Below are positions 55,926-64,000 of a stretch of DNA of 64,000 nucleotides, in pieces. Source of the stretch: Linepithema humile. Taxonomy: Eukaryota > Arthropoda > Insecta > Hymenoptera > Formicidae. The notes below the pieces were generated by a model. That model ran no database searches. It worked only from the letters and a program-made list of their open reading frames with translations, and was not told where the DNA came from. The translations under genes and the position numbers were made by a program. The stretch lies in assembly GCF_040581485.1 (NCBI RefSeq), contig NC_090129.1:11481501-11545500 (forward strand), in the 5' to 3' direction. Position 1 is the stretch's first letter; every line of letters begins with the position of its first letter.

Positions 55926-56987
55926 CAGTTCTTTTACTTTACGGTGAGAGTCTGGAGTGAGAAGTGAACACAAGGACAACTCAGCAATTAAGATTTAACA
56001 ATAATATATTTCAACAATTTGGTTAACAAAGGTTAAAGATGAATAGACGGTTCGGCCTGAGCCGATACGGCGGAGATAATTTAATATGGCGGCAGTGAGG
56101 CAATTCGCCCACCAAAATCAGTAACAGGAATGAATTTCGGTAACAATATAATACTTCGGAAATGCGATCACGAAAATTAGCGGCAGATCCTACGATACTC
56201 AGTGAAACAGATGGCACGTATCACGATAACACGACGCGACCGGTGAAGGCCAAATAAATATAATTCGAACGACGGTAGCCTAACGGCCAGAAATGATATG
56301 TCGCGGAGCGGCTATTTTCGCGGGTTTTTCTCGTTTCTCGCTAAAGCGGCGGTAACAGCCGTCTCGCGGAGAACGTTTCCGCGCAAAATCCGCCCGCAGA
56401 CATCGAATCGCGATCGTTTTCGATATTAAGGTAACATGGAAAACGGTAACAAAGACGGTATCATAAAAAAAGAGACGGTAACGGAAAAACGGTACGGCAA
56501 CACGATAACGAAACGAAACGGTAACGGAAACGATAACGAGAGAGAGGGACTGTCGGTGCTTGATCCACGCAAGATGAAGAGACTTTGACGCAATATCCGG
56601 AGCCGGCTGGATATGCGGTAACTGAGCGTGCCAAAAACGCGCTCACGGTAACAAAATCGCGGTTAGTCGTGTGAGAGACACTAAATACAGAGTTTTAGAC
56701 GCACGCTACCAGCCATAACCGGACGGAACTCTACGGCTACCCGAGAGGCGGTTTACAGTAGTTCGAAGTCCTCGGCGACGTCGGGCTAAGTTCTGGAGCT
56801 GGTCCTTACACTTTTGCGGCACACCGAACAGTGAATCTTCTCTGCTCTGCAACTCGGTCTTTCTAATTCCGCGTCGCCTTCTCGCGCATCCTGCCGATTT
56901 TCCGAAAAGGGGGGCCCCTGAAAACCGTCCACAGTTCATTCAGGGCGCCCCCCCCCCGCTTTCTGTGGCTTCTTCAAATTAGTCGGT
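55926..56987. other. Unassigned repeat-like DNA, no gene seen
   Basis: GC-rich compared with the left part of the window. Degenerate 'ggtaacggaaac' units at 56450-56545, a C-run at 56949-56957. No supported frame. It may be part of an LTR or UTR of another element that flanks both insertions. Confidence 0.45.
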
Positions 56988-57357
56988 CCATTGTTACGTC
57001 CCGGCAAGTCTTTGTTATAAAAACTAAACTTAGGGGACACAATTGCTTTCGGGTAATCGGGACTGTGGGACCCTACCCTGGGTACGCGCAATCTAATCAG
57101 TTGTCTAGGAAAAACCGAAAAAGTAAAAGCCTGTATCAATTAGGGAAATATTTGATGTAATTTAATATATGCTAACACTAATTCGCGGGTTGATGCGGGA
57201 TCGCGGACGTCGTGATTTTGTTAATTATTTAATTTTGTACTTATCAATATTCAGGCGTTCTGATTTTTTGAGATGTAATTGGTCTTCCTCGGGTCCCCTA
57301 ACGGTATCCGTGCCGGGTTGAGAAGGGAATGCTGTCTAACGGGATCAGCGTAAAGGG

Positions 57358-57555
57358 CTACGGCTGGTGGGGGTTGAATCCTTCACGTCGAGAGAACTGG
57401 TCAGAGTCGTTGCACATACTTTCGTACTCGGAGTCGTAATATTTTTCCACGCCGATATATTGAGAATGTTCCGCAGTAGCCGGTCTGGTGTATTGAAGGA
57501 GCAACTGGCGCGCGCGATATTTTACTCCTTCGCGACGCGTCTTGAATTTTGGCAT
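57358..57555 (-). pseudogene. ORF1 copy with nonsense mutation
   Basis: MPKFKTRREGVKYRARQLL ... REGFNPHQP then TAG where intact copies have Trp of the PWPFTLIPL block. Confidence 0.8.
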
Positions 57556-57597
57556 GAGAAGGAGATTGTGTCAATTCGAAAATTCCATGCGTAAAGC

Positions 57598-57662
57598 GTG
57601 CGGTGGGCCGCACCACGATTCGCGGGGATACAGAAATTAATACAACGTGCGGTGGTCCGCAC
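57598..57662 (-). promoter_or_regulatory. Twin hairpins
   Basis: 57598-57613 (CCCA loop) and 57647-57662 (ACCA loop), both perfect 6-bp stems, starts 49 bases apart. Confidence 0.65.
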
Positions 57663-58142
57663 CGGAGTTATTAAATCTGAGTGCTGATTCGTAGTGACAC
57701 TAGGATGGATATAAAAGTAGGTTAAAGACGCAAAGATAATTGAGCTGAGATGTTAATTTAACAAACACTTTACTATAAATTCTAAAGTACTAATTCTGTT
57801 AATAATCTACACGTTACACTTTTATTAACTTACGCTTACGAATACTTTTACTAAGTTACGTTTACAATTGTTAAATGATTCTAAGTTCGATATAGAGATA
57901 GAGTCGGATTCAGAGATGTTGCTCGTGTCGAGACCAGAGTAGAACTGAACTTACTTGGCTAGCGTGGGTTTTTTTATACCCAAAGATTTTATTACTTTTA
58001 TTGCAAAAATAGGGTTTTGGAATTTTGGGTTTGAAGGGTCTTACGGATAGAAAAAAAAAAAAAAAAAAAAAGGTTGGAGAAAGTTGGATGGTTTTATAGC
58101 GGGTCCCGTACGTGCTTCCGAGACAGGGTACGTTCAAGGATT

Positions 58143-58215
58143 TTCCAGAAGGTTCGAGAACGTTCTGGAAATGGAATATTTTGGAAGGTTCGGGAATGTT
58201 CGAAAACGTTCTTGT
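58143..58215 (-). promoter_or_regulatory. Heat-shock element array
   Basis: TTCcaGAAggTTCgaGAAcg... from 58144, then a second run about 58180-58213 with one unit decayed. Confidence 0.75.
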
Positions 58216-58268
58216 AAAAAGAACGTTTGAAAAAATTTAACTATAACGGCCGGAGGACGTTACACCAT

Positions 58269-58816
58269 ATCGCGTTGATCAGCCGATGTTTCCGAAAAGG
58301 ACTGGTTAGGCTGGCCGGGTTATACTCCGGTCCTTCCGGATGCAGCATCCGCGGAGTTCTCGGTGCCGTTTGCAGCCGGGCGAGGTCCGCTGCTGCACTA
58401 CTTTGCTGTTGGTGACTGAAAGCAATGCGGAGTTAGATTTTACGTTTTGGGGTTACGGAGGCGACGGGGTTGCGGTACTTGACCTTTTTCCGGTGGGGTC
58501 ACTATCACGTAACACCCGTTGGTGATCCCCCGGTCTCTATGGCGATGCTGTATCTTCGCCCGAAGGCACAAAGTGCGCAACGCCGCCCGCACGGGGTCTT
58601 GCCTTACAACTTAAATAACGATAAACATACAAAACAGGAACGAAATACAGAATAATACGCGAACGATGGTGGGGTCTCGCGGGTTGCTCTCTCAACGCGA
58701 GGAGCAACTCCAGGATCCGGTGCTCCCTTGGCCGGGCTATCGCTCTTGTGACGGCGCTCGAAAAGCGTCACAGTATAAAACGTACTCCTGCTAAAAACCT
58801 TCGGTATTTGTGTCAG
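58269..58816. other. Unassigned DNA, no gene seen
   Basis: Moderately GC-rich. Short plus-strand frames overlap each other without recognisable features. Confidence 0.4.
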
Positions 58817-59116
58817 TTATTCTTTGTGAAAGAAATTTACATTGTAGTGATAATCTGGAGGAAGTGATGAAAGAGGAGATAAAGGAGGAGGAGAAAAATA
58901 TCTTATATTAGGAGAATTGCTGCGAGTGATGTTCGAATAGAAATCTGGATTGAGAAATTCGTTAGAAAGGAGATCTATCACTTGGTCGACATGGTCGGGG
59001 AAAGGTTCAACTGGGTGTGGCAGTTGAGACTCAGGAGAAGCGGGTGCTAGGATTACTTCTTCAAAGAATTTTAGTGAGGGAGTAGGGGAAATTGAGTGAG
59101 GTCTTGATGTGGGGGA
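58817..59116 (-). CDS. Pro/Ser-rich exon-like ORF
   Basis: 100 open codons from a splice acceptor (GTCATACAG at 59117) to TAA. Reads SPTSRPHSISPTPSLKFF, then an acidic-hydrophobic part (VDQVIDLLSNEFLNPDFY) and FSPPPLSPLSSLPPDY. The 'SPTPSLKF' piece is shared with 39902-40153. A donor (CCACCA/GTAAGT near 59381) could supply an upstream exon ending in Pro-Pro codons in frame. Unrecognised. Confidence 0.45.
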   Translation of the reverse strand, partial: SPTSRPHSISPTPSLKFFEEVILAPASPESQLPHPVEPFPDHVDQVIDLLSNEFLNPDFYSNITRSNSPNIRYFSPPPLSPLSSLPPDYHYNVNFFHKE

Positions 59117-59478
59117 CTGTATGACATGTTTATTGTTTGTGAAATATGTATGTGTAATAAATCGGAGCCTCAGCGAATTGACTCTATATCGCAGGTATGG
59201 CGATAGGAAAAATGCTATTTCCCAAAAAGCTAGGAGATTCTGAGAATGAGGCGTGAACGGTGGGCGAGTTGAGAAGCTGAGCTCGTGCTAGTGTTCATTA
59301 TAATACGAAAGGAAAACTAAGTTTCTTGTATCGAAGCGGAATCGGAGTATGAATTTGAATTCAAGTAAAGACTTACTGGTGGATAATTTTCGTCTGGTTC
59401 AAGTTAAATGCGGCACGGAAGACTGACAGTGTCAGCCCTCAGTTTAATCGGTAGGAAGTCAACTCAGTCAAGAATTGC
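59117..59478. other. Possible intron and upstream exon, otherwise nothing seen
   Basis: Open minus-strand frames with splice-like borders but no defined gene. Confidence 0.35.
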
Positions 59479-59689
59479 TGTTACGTCCCGGCAAATCTTA
59501 GATGTAAATGCTAGACTCAGGGGACACGATTGCTTTTTGAGTTATCGGGTCTATGGGATCCTACTGTGGGTACGCGCAATCCAATTAGTTATTTGGAAAG
59601 AAGTATAAATCCTTTAAATTAGGGATGTTCGATGTATCTTTAAGGTGTGTCGTTTGATCTAGGAGGCCTTATTTAAAGCTTCTGGAAAG

Positions 59690-60125
59690 ATCCGGAGTGT
59701 TCGCGAAGGATCTAGAATGTTCGAGTTTGAAAGATTCTGGAAAGATACAGAAGGTTCGTGAAGGATCTAAAATGTCCGGTTCTGGAAAGGTCCAGAAGGT
59801 TCGTAAAAGATCTAGAATGTTCGATTTCGAAAGATTCTGGAAAGATCCAAAAGGTTTGCGAGGAATCTAGAATGTTCGACAAAAAATTTAGAATGTCCTA
59901 TTCTAGAGTGTTTGTGAAGGATATGGAAAGATCTAGAATGTTCTACGTAGAATGTTCGCGAAGGATATAGAAAGATCTAGAATGTTCTATTCTAGAATGT
60001 TTGCGAAGGATATGGAAAGATATGGAAAGATCTAGAATGTCCTATTCTAGAATGTTCGCGAAGGATATGAAAAGATCTAGAATGTTCGCAAAGGATATAG
60101 AAAGATCTAGAATTTTCCTTGCTAC
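59690..60125 (-). repeat. HSE-like repeat array downstream of ORF1
   Basis: Many units of about 25-40 bp based on AGATCTAGAATGTTCGCGAAGG, giving GAA-2-TTC-2-GAA triplets. It lies between the LTR's 3' end and ORF1, not in U3. Confidence 0.7.
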
Positions 60126-60232
60126 CTAGCGTTATGGGTCTTTGCCTTGTTATTTGATCCTAGCTTTCACTTTTATTGCCCTAAACTATTTTGCTAGGTA
60201 AGTCCTTTATAGGGTGTACTGAATTTTCTAAA

Positions 60233-60238
60233 ACTTAC
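60233..60238 (-). promoter_or_regulatory. Splice donor after ORF1
   Basis: GTAAGT about 18 bases beyond the ORF1 stop. Confidence 0.5.
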
Positions 60239-60255
60239 CACTTTCTCGAATCTTC

Positions 60256-60567
60256 TTATGAAGTCGTCCTGGAGAGATATTTGGTTCTTCTTGGATGGCC
60301 TAACGGAATGGTTGCTGGATCGATCGAAAACGCAGTATTGCTTAGCGGGATGAGGGTGAATGGCCACGGTCGGTGAGCGTTGTATCCTTCACGTCGAGAG
60401 AATTGGTCAGAGGTGTTGCACAAGTTCTCGTATTCATAGTTGAAGTAGTTTCCTTCCACACTGACGTATATCGAATTTTCTTTAGTGGTCAATTTTATTG
60501 AATACTGGAGGAGCAGTTGACGCGCACGATACTTTACTCCTCTACGACGCGTTTTGGATTTAGACAT
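60256..60567 (-). CDS. LTR-encoded small basic protein (ORF1), intact copy
   Basis: 103 codons: basic MSKSKTRRRGVKYRARQLL head, YVSVEGNYFNYEYE middle, REGYNAHRPWPFTLIPL block. Diverged from the 20048 copy at many sites yet open throughout, which argues that it was kept by selection. Hairpins 42 bases upstream of the ATG. Confidence 0.7.
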   Translation of the reverse strand: MSKSKTRRRGVKYRARQLLLQYSIKLTTKENSIYVSVEGNYFNYEYENLCNTSDQFSRREGYNAHRPWPFTLIPLSNTAFSIDPATIPLGHPRRTKYLSRTTS

Positions 60568-60608
60568 GAAGGAAAATATTGTTAGTCCGAAAATTCCAGG
60601 CTAGAGGC

Positions 60609-60674
60609 GTGCGGTGGGCCGCACCACAATAAGCGGGGATACAAAGACCAAGTACAACGTGCGGTGGTCCGCAC
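60609..60674 (-). promoter_or_regulatory. Twin hairpins
   Basis: 60609-60624 (CCCA loop) and 60659-60674 (ACCA loop), starts 50 bases apart. Confidence 0.65.
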
Positions 60675-61119
60675 CGGAGCAAGTGGTTCTGAGTGCTGAT
60701 TCGAAGAAACAAAAGGTTAGGGTAATGATTGAGGTGTGATTGTACGCGAGAAATAGTTTAACTCCAAATTGTTATTTTAATAAACACTTTTACTAAAATT
60801 ATTTAAGTACAAACACTTCACTAAATTATTAATACTTAGCTAAGTAGCTTAACACTAAATATTTCTAAGTTTCAATATAGATTTTGATTCTAAGCTCCCG
60901 ATACAGAGTTTGTTGCTAACTTCGGATTCTAAGAGTCTGATTCAGAGAGATGTTGCTTGAATCGAGACCGGAGTAGAACTGCCTTTGCTTGGCTAGCGTG
61001 GCTCCTTTTATACCCAAAGATTTTTATTGCCTTTATCACAAAAAAGGGGTCTTGGAATTTTAGATTCGAAGGATTTTATGGGTCAGAAAAAAAGGGAAAG
61101 GCCGAGGGAAGATCGAGGA

Positions 61120-61260
61120 TGCTCTCGATAGGTTTAGAGGATGGAACATTCGAGAGAATTCGAGAATGTTCTCGAAAGATGTGAAAGATAGAACATTCGA
61201 GAGGATTCAAAAATGTTCTCGAAAGGTGTGGAAGATAGAATATTCGAGAACGTTTTTTGA
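61120..61260 (-). promoter_or_regulatory. Heat-shock element array
   Basis: 61159-61176 reads TTCgaGAAtgTTCtcGAA. Two similar but weaker units follow at about 40-bp spacing. Confidence 0.75.
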
Positions 61261-61309
61261 AGAACGTTTGGAAAAAAAAAATTAAATTTAAAGGCCGGAG
61301 GACGTTACA

Positions 61310-61320
61310 CCCCCCTCCCC
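61310..61320 (-). promoter_or_regulatory. Polypurine tract
   Basis: Minus-strand GGGGAGGGGGG directly before the LTR. Confidence 0.8.
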
Positions 61321-61469
61321 AAGAAGAAAATGATAAACGTTAATGTTCCAGCATTTTCTATAAGGGTTATAGGTTTACTTTTAGTTTAATGCTGGCCATC
61401 TTAGTGTTGATTGATCTAACGCTGAATTGCTAAAATTGTTTATTTATTTTGTCTTATTCTTACGCTTAT

Positions 61470-61690
61470 TTTCTAACACTGATTTACTTTGCCTTATTTT
61501 ATTGCTTATTTTCTAACGCTGATTTAAGAAATTTACTTCGCTTTATTCTGTTGCTGATTTAAGAAATTTACTTTGCTTTATTCTGTCGCTGATTTAAGAA
61601 ATTTAATTTGCCTTATTCTGTCGCTGATTTAAGAACTTTATTTCGCCTTATTCTATTGCTTATTTTCTAACGCTGATTTAAGAAATTAGA
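61470..61690. repeat. Tandem repeat between env and PPT
   Basis: About five units of 40-50 bp: 'gctgatttaagaaattta', 'ctttattctgtcgct'. Confidence 0.75.
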
Positions 61691-61844
61691 TTATTCACTC
61701 TAGGTTCGTCATTGTTTTTAGATATTTGTTTAGCTCACCATAGTCTGCGCTGACTACTCGTTGTTTTCTCGTTATCACACTGTTCACTCGTTGGATTAGT
61801 ACTGATGATAATTTCTTCGAGTGGTGTTAGAGGTACCCTTTTGG

Positions 61845-62499
61845 CTATCTGGTTTTCGTCCTTGTGATGAGAATTTCGCTCCTGTATTTTTCTCCCAGAT
61901 GTAGCAGCAGGTGGGTGATAGAGCTCCAGATCGCTTCTGGGAGGTGGAGACTCCATCCGTAAACGAAGTGTAGAGCATAACCCCGTATTATCGAATCCAC
62001 TATGAGCTTGGCTAGCTTTATTATTAATATTATGGCTAGGACTCCTGCGCTGGCTGATCCGAAGGTAACGAATCCCTGCCAAAGTTTCAGCCCGGTACTT
62101 TCCGCAATTTTTCTTAGGGAGTCTTCATCCATTAAATTATAAAGAGAGATGCTCCTTTGAGGAATGGACCTCCCCATTGCTCCCTGTGCCAGCGTATCCA
62201 ACATGGAAGGTTTCTCGATGGGAAACATAATATGATTTCGTAACCGCTCGATCTTCTGTAGAATATATTCCGTTGGTGGCCAGATTTGCAGGACTGACGT
62301 ACTTCCACCTTGGTTTAGTCAATGGTTGTATGATCGGTACAGATAGTGCTTCAACGGCTATTGGCAAGAATTTGAACCAGGTCCCGTCGATTTGGTACAT
62401 ACTTGGAAGCATTTCATTGCACTCTCTAGTTGTTTCGCTTTTGATAAGTACCCGGGATCTGGGCAAAAGGAAGTATAAGATGCTGCCATGAGCCACCGG
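61845..62499 (-). pseudogene. Envelope glycoprotein C-terminal half
   Basis: The membrane-proximal frame (62137-62499: WKYVSPANLATNGIYS) shifts near 62245 into 61845-62228: HP-rich IEKPSMLDTLAQGAMG, membrane anchor FVTFGSASAGVLAIILIIKL, then RGYALHFVYGWSLH and a short tail. Its ectodomain is interrupted at 62500 by a solo LTR and should continue past 63366. Best preserved anchor and tail of the three env remnants. Confidence 0.7.
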
Positions 62500-63362
62500 T
62501 GTTACGTCCCGGCAAATCGCGAGTACTTGTAATAAGTCGATCGGATAGACGGAATTAATCGTAATTTTCGGGTCGTTGGGTCTACGCGATCCTACCCGGG
62601 GATACACGTGCAATAAACGTACACGAGTAATTAATAGGCTTTACGGCCTGATGGCAGTACGCGTTTGACTCAGGGCTATGTGAGTAGCCTTAAATCCTGT
62701 TCCTTCTGATCCCGGTGTGGGGTGAGTACGGAGGAAGTCCGCAAGCACAATTCGACACGTGAAGCAGTTACTCGATGCGTGAACGATGGTTAGTTCTTGG
62801 CAGCAAATGCAACACCGTTGTACCTCGAGATGCGGATGGATTACTAAGCTGTGCCGCCTTAGAAGGCACCGAGACTCGATAGGGATCAGAGGGTCGAGGA
62901 CCACGCAGCTTTTGCAGAGGGCTTCTGGATTCTGTCTATCGTTATTGTCTACGTGTAGGTAGTCTAATGTACACCACGCAATGGGACGATGTTCCATATG
63001 GGATCGACGTAAGGGTTTTACGAGCAAAAAAGGTTGGAAGAGTCGAGTAAGGGTTTCACGAGCAAAAAGGTTGGAAGGGTCGAGTAAGGGTTTTACGAGC
63101 AAAAAGGTTGGAAGGGTCGAGTGAGGGTCGCTCGTTGATACTTATACTCTACGCATGTTGAATACTTATACTCTACGCAATGTTAGATATCTACACTCTA
63201 CGCATGTTAGCTATCTATACTCTACGCATATTGTACTATATTCTACACATGTTATCAAGAGTGATTCGTTATGATCTATGCGCTGTTACATGACTACGTT
63301 ATTACCTAGTTGTTGTTGAAAAGAAATTGTCAAAGGGGGGGGGGGGGGTATGGGATGTTACA
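62500..63362 (-). mobile_element. Solo LTR, ORF2-only type (863 bp)
   Basis: TGTTACGTCCCGGCAAATC ... GGGATGTTACA, duplication CCGG (62496-62499, 63363-63366). Contains ORF2 but no ORF1, hairpins or heat-shock array. Three 38-bp repeats (63007-63125: 'cgagcaaaaaggttggaag') and a G-run (63336-63348) fill U3. Confidence 0.92.
62641..62997 (-). CDS. ORF2, LTR-encoded zinc-finger-like protein
   Basis: 118 codons from the Met aligned with the other copies (EHRPIAWCTLDYLHVD); an upstream in-frame Met at 63102 lies in repeat sequence and is less likely. All ligands are kept: ALCKSC, CLLRRH, CCICCQEL, NCFTCR. Open although the LTR is a solo copy. Confidence 0.7.
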   Translation of the reverse strand: MEHRPIAWCTLDYLHVDNNDRQNPEALCKSCVVLDPLIPIESRCLLRRHSLVIHPHLEVQRCCICCQELTIVHASSNCFTCRIVLADFLRTHPTPGSEGTGFKATHIALSQTRTAIRP

Positions 63363-63366
63363 CCGG

Positions 63367-63405
63367 TAACTCATTGTAGCACTTCTTTGTCTGACTACTT
63401 TGCAG
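63367..63405 (-). other. Short env-region remnant between two LTRs
   Basis: 39 bases between the solo LTR and the next LTR; the expected continuation of env, too short to prove. Confidence 0.35.
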
Positions 63406-64000
63406 TGTCACGTCCCGGTGAATCACGAATACCCAAGAAGGGTCGGTCGGATAGCCGGAATCAATCGCGAAGATTTTCGGGTTACTAAGCCTATGCGACT
63501 CTACCCGGGGACACGCGCGATTAACGTGCACAGGTAACCATATAAGAAATTAAGGAATGATGCGATTTCGTGTCTGGCTAAATGCTATAGTGGTGGTCTC
63601 TGCCCCCGATTCGTCTGATTCCGAAACGGGATGGGTAAGGAGAAAATCTGCTAAAACGATCCGACAGGTAAAGCAGTTATTCGGAGCGCGGATAATAGTT
63701 AGTTCCTGACGGCAAATACAACAGCGTTGTATTTCAGGATGGGGATGAATAACTAAGCTATGTCGCCTTAAGAGGCACCGAGATTCAGTAGGAATCAAAG
63801 GATCGAACACTACACAACGTCTGCAGAGGGCATCCGGCGTGTGACTAACGTTATTATTATCTACGTGCAAGAAATCTAGCGTACACCACGCAATAGGGCG
63901 TTCCATATAGAAGCGGCGTGAGGCGCCTTAAGATCGATCTACGGGGTCGTTTCGGTGGATTCTCTTAGCCTTTAGATTCTAACACTTGTAATAACAGTTT
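63406..64000 (-). mobile_element. LTR, ORF2 type, running off the window
   Basis: Starts TGTCACGTCCCGGTGAATC and continues to the window end. Contains an intact ORF2. Beyond 63907 the sequence matches the spacer before ORF1 in the full-length element, so ORF1 may follow outside the window. Confidence 0.75.
63550..63906 (-). CDS. ORF2, LTR-encoded zinc-finger-like protein
   Basis: 118 codons, closest to the full-length element's copy. ALCRRC, CLLRRH, CCICRQEL and NCFTCR are all present, and the ends MERPIAWCTLDFLHVD and AFSQTRNRIIP are conserved. Confidence 0.75.
   Translation of the reverse strand: MERPIAWCTLDFLHVDNNNVSHTPDALCRRCVVFDPLIPTESRCLLRRHSLVIHPHPEIQRCCICRQELTIIRAPNNCFTCRIVLADFLLTHPVSESDESGAETTTIAFSQTRNRIIP

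Larger units (their letters stand above)
56992..58264 (-). mobile_element. Solo LTR, ORF1-only type (1273 bp)
   Basis: TGTTACGTCCCGGCAAG ... GGAGGACGTTACA, duplication CCAT (56988-56991, 58265-58268). Close relative of 19799-21109 with the same order of sites; TATA at 57973-57978. The splice donor near 57239 is mutated (GT to AT). Confidence 0.92.
59479..61309 (-). mobile_element. 3' LTR of a related element, ORF1 type (1831 bp)
   Basis: TGTTACGTCCCGGCAAATC ... GGCCGGAGGACGTTACA. A polypurine tract abuts the right end and env follows, so it is a 3' LTR; the rest of the element lies rightward and beyond the window. TATA at 61007-61012. Heat-shock-like motifs occur both in U3 (61120-61260) and, unusually, downstream of ORF1 (59690-60125). 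Confidence 0.85.

Noticed and set aside
58051..58072. A-run as a retroposon poly(A) tail
   Set aside because: It lies inside a solo LTR with proven ends, where the sister LTR has only a short A-run; simple expansion.

Overview
The window reads as a eukaryotic, insect-type transposable-element island. It has no rRNA, tRNA, operon or CRISPR. It is moderately AT-rich, uses GT-AG splice signals, and is almost wholly built from nested transposons: Ty3/gypsy, BEL/Pao, hAT, mariner, MITEs and a virus-like protein-primed DNA polymerase gene. A hymenopteran, perhaps an ant, is my guess from the mix of elements; no host gene proves it.

Left part (1-16 kb): AT-rich intergenic DNA with a short tandem repeat and several palindromic MITEs. 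A decayed hAT element (4486-7887) sits inside another inverted-repeat element. It is followed by a decayed plus-strand gypsy gag-pol (10348-13979), a gypsy gag fragment and the C-terminal end of a BEL integrase.

Middle (16-44 kb): minus-strand LTR elements. A 3.2 kb LTR carrying a 276-codon ORF has a polypurine tract on its right. Beyond that lie a solo LTR, a mariner, a broken Tudor-domain gene downstream of an env remnant, and two more LTR pieces. Then comes an 11 kb, exon-like, broken PolB gene. That gene is interrupted by a hAT element, the hAT by a solo LTR, and the solo LTR carries a 0.3 kb GTGC microsatellite. A further LTR-like stretch (39277-44170) holds a nested solo LTR with a RING-finger ORF and a MITE.

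Right part (44.9-64 kb): a complete gypsy-type element (44911-55921) with two apparently identical 2253-bp LTRs, a 4-bp GGCG target duplication, a PBS, a PPT and intact gag and pol; its env is deleted. More solo or partial LTRs of related families follow to the window end.

The most notable theme is that the LTRs themselves carry genes in sense orientation. One group encodes a small basic protein (called ORF1 here) and/or an eight-ligand zinc-finger-like protein (ORF2). Both are conserved between diverged LTRs. ORF1-bearing LTRs share a layout: arrays of near-perfect heat-shock elements, TATA box, initiator, two short hairpins 49-50 nt apart, ORF1, and usually a splice donor. Other LTRs carry a RING-finger ORF, a 276-codon ORF or a Pro/Ser-rich exon. 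This resembles complex retroviruses that keep regulatory genes beside or inside their LTR, and I know of no described equivalent for insect gypsy elements. That, with the Tudor ORF (Tudor proteins act in the piRNA pathway), is the candidate undescribed system.
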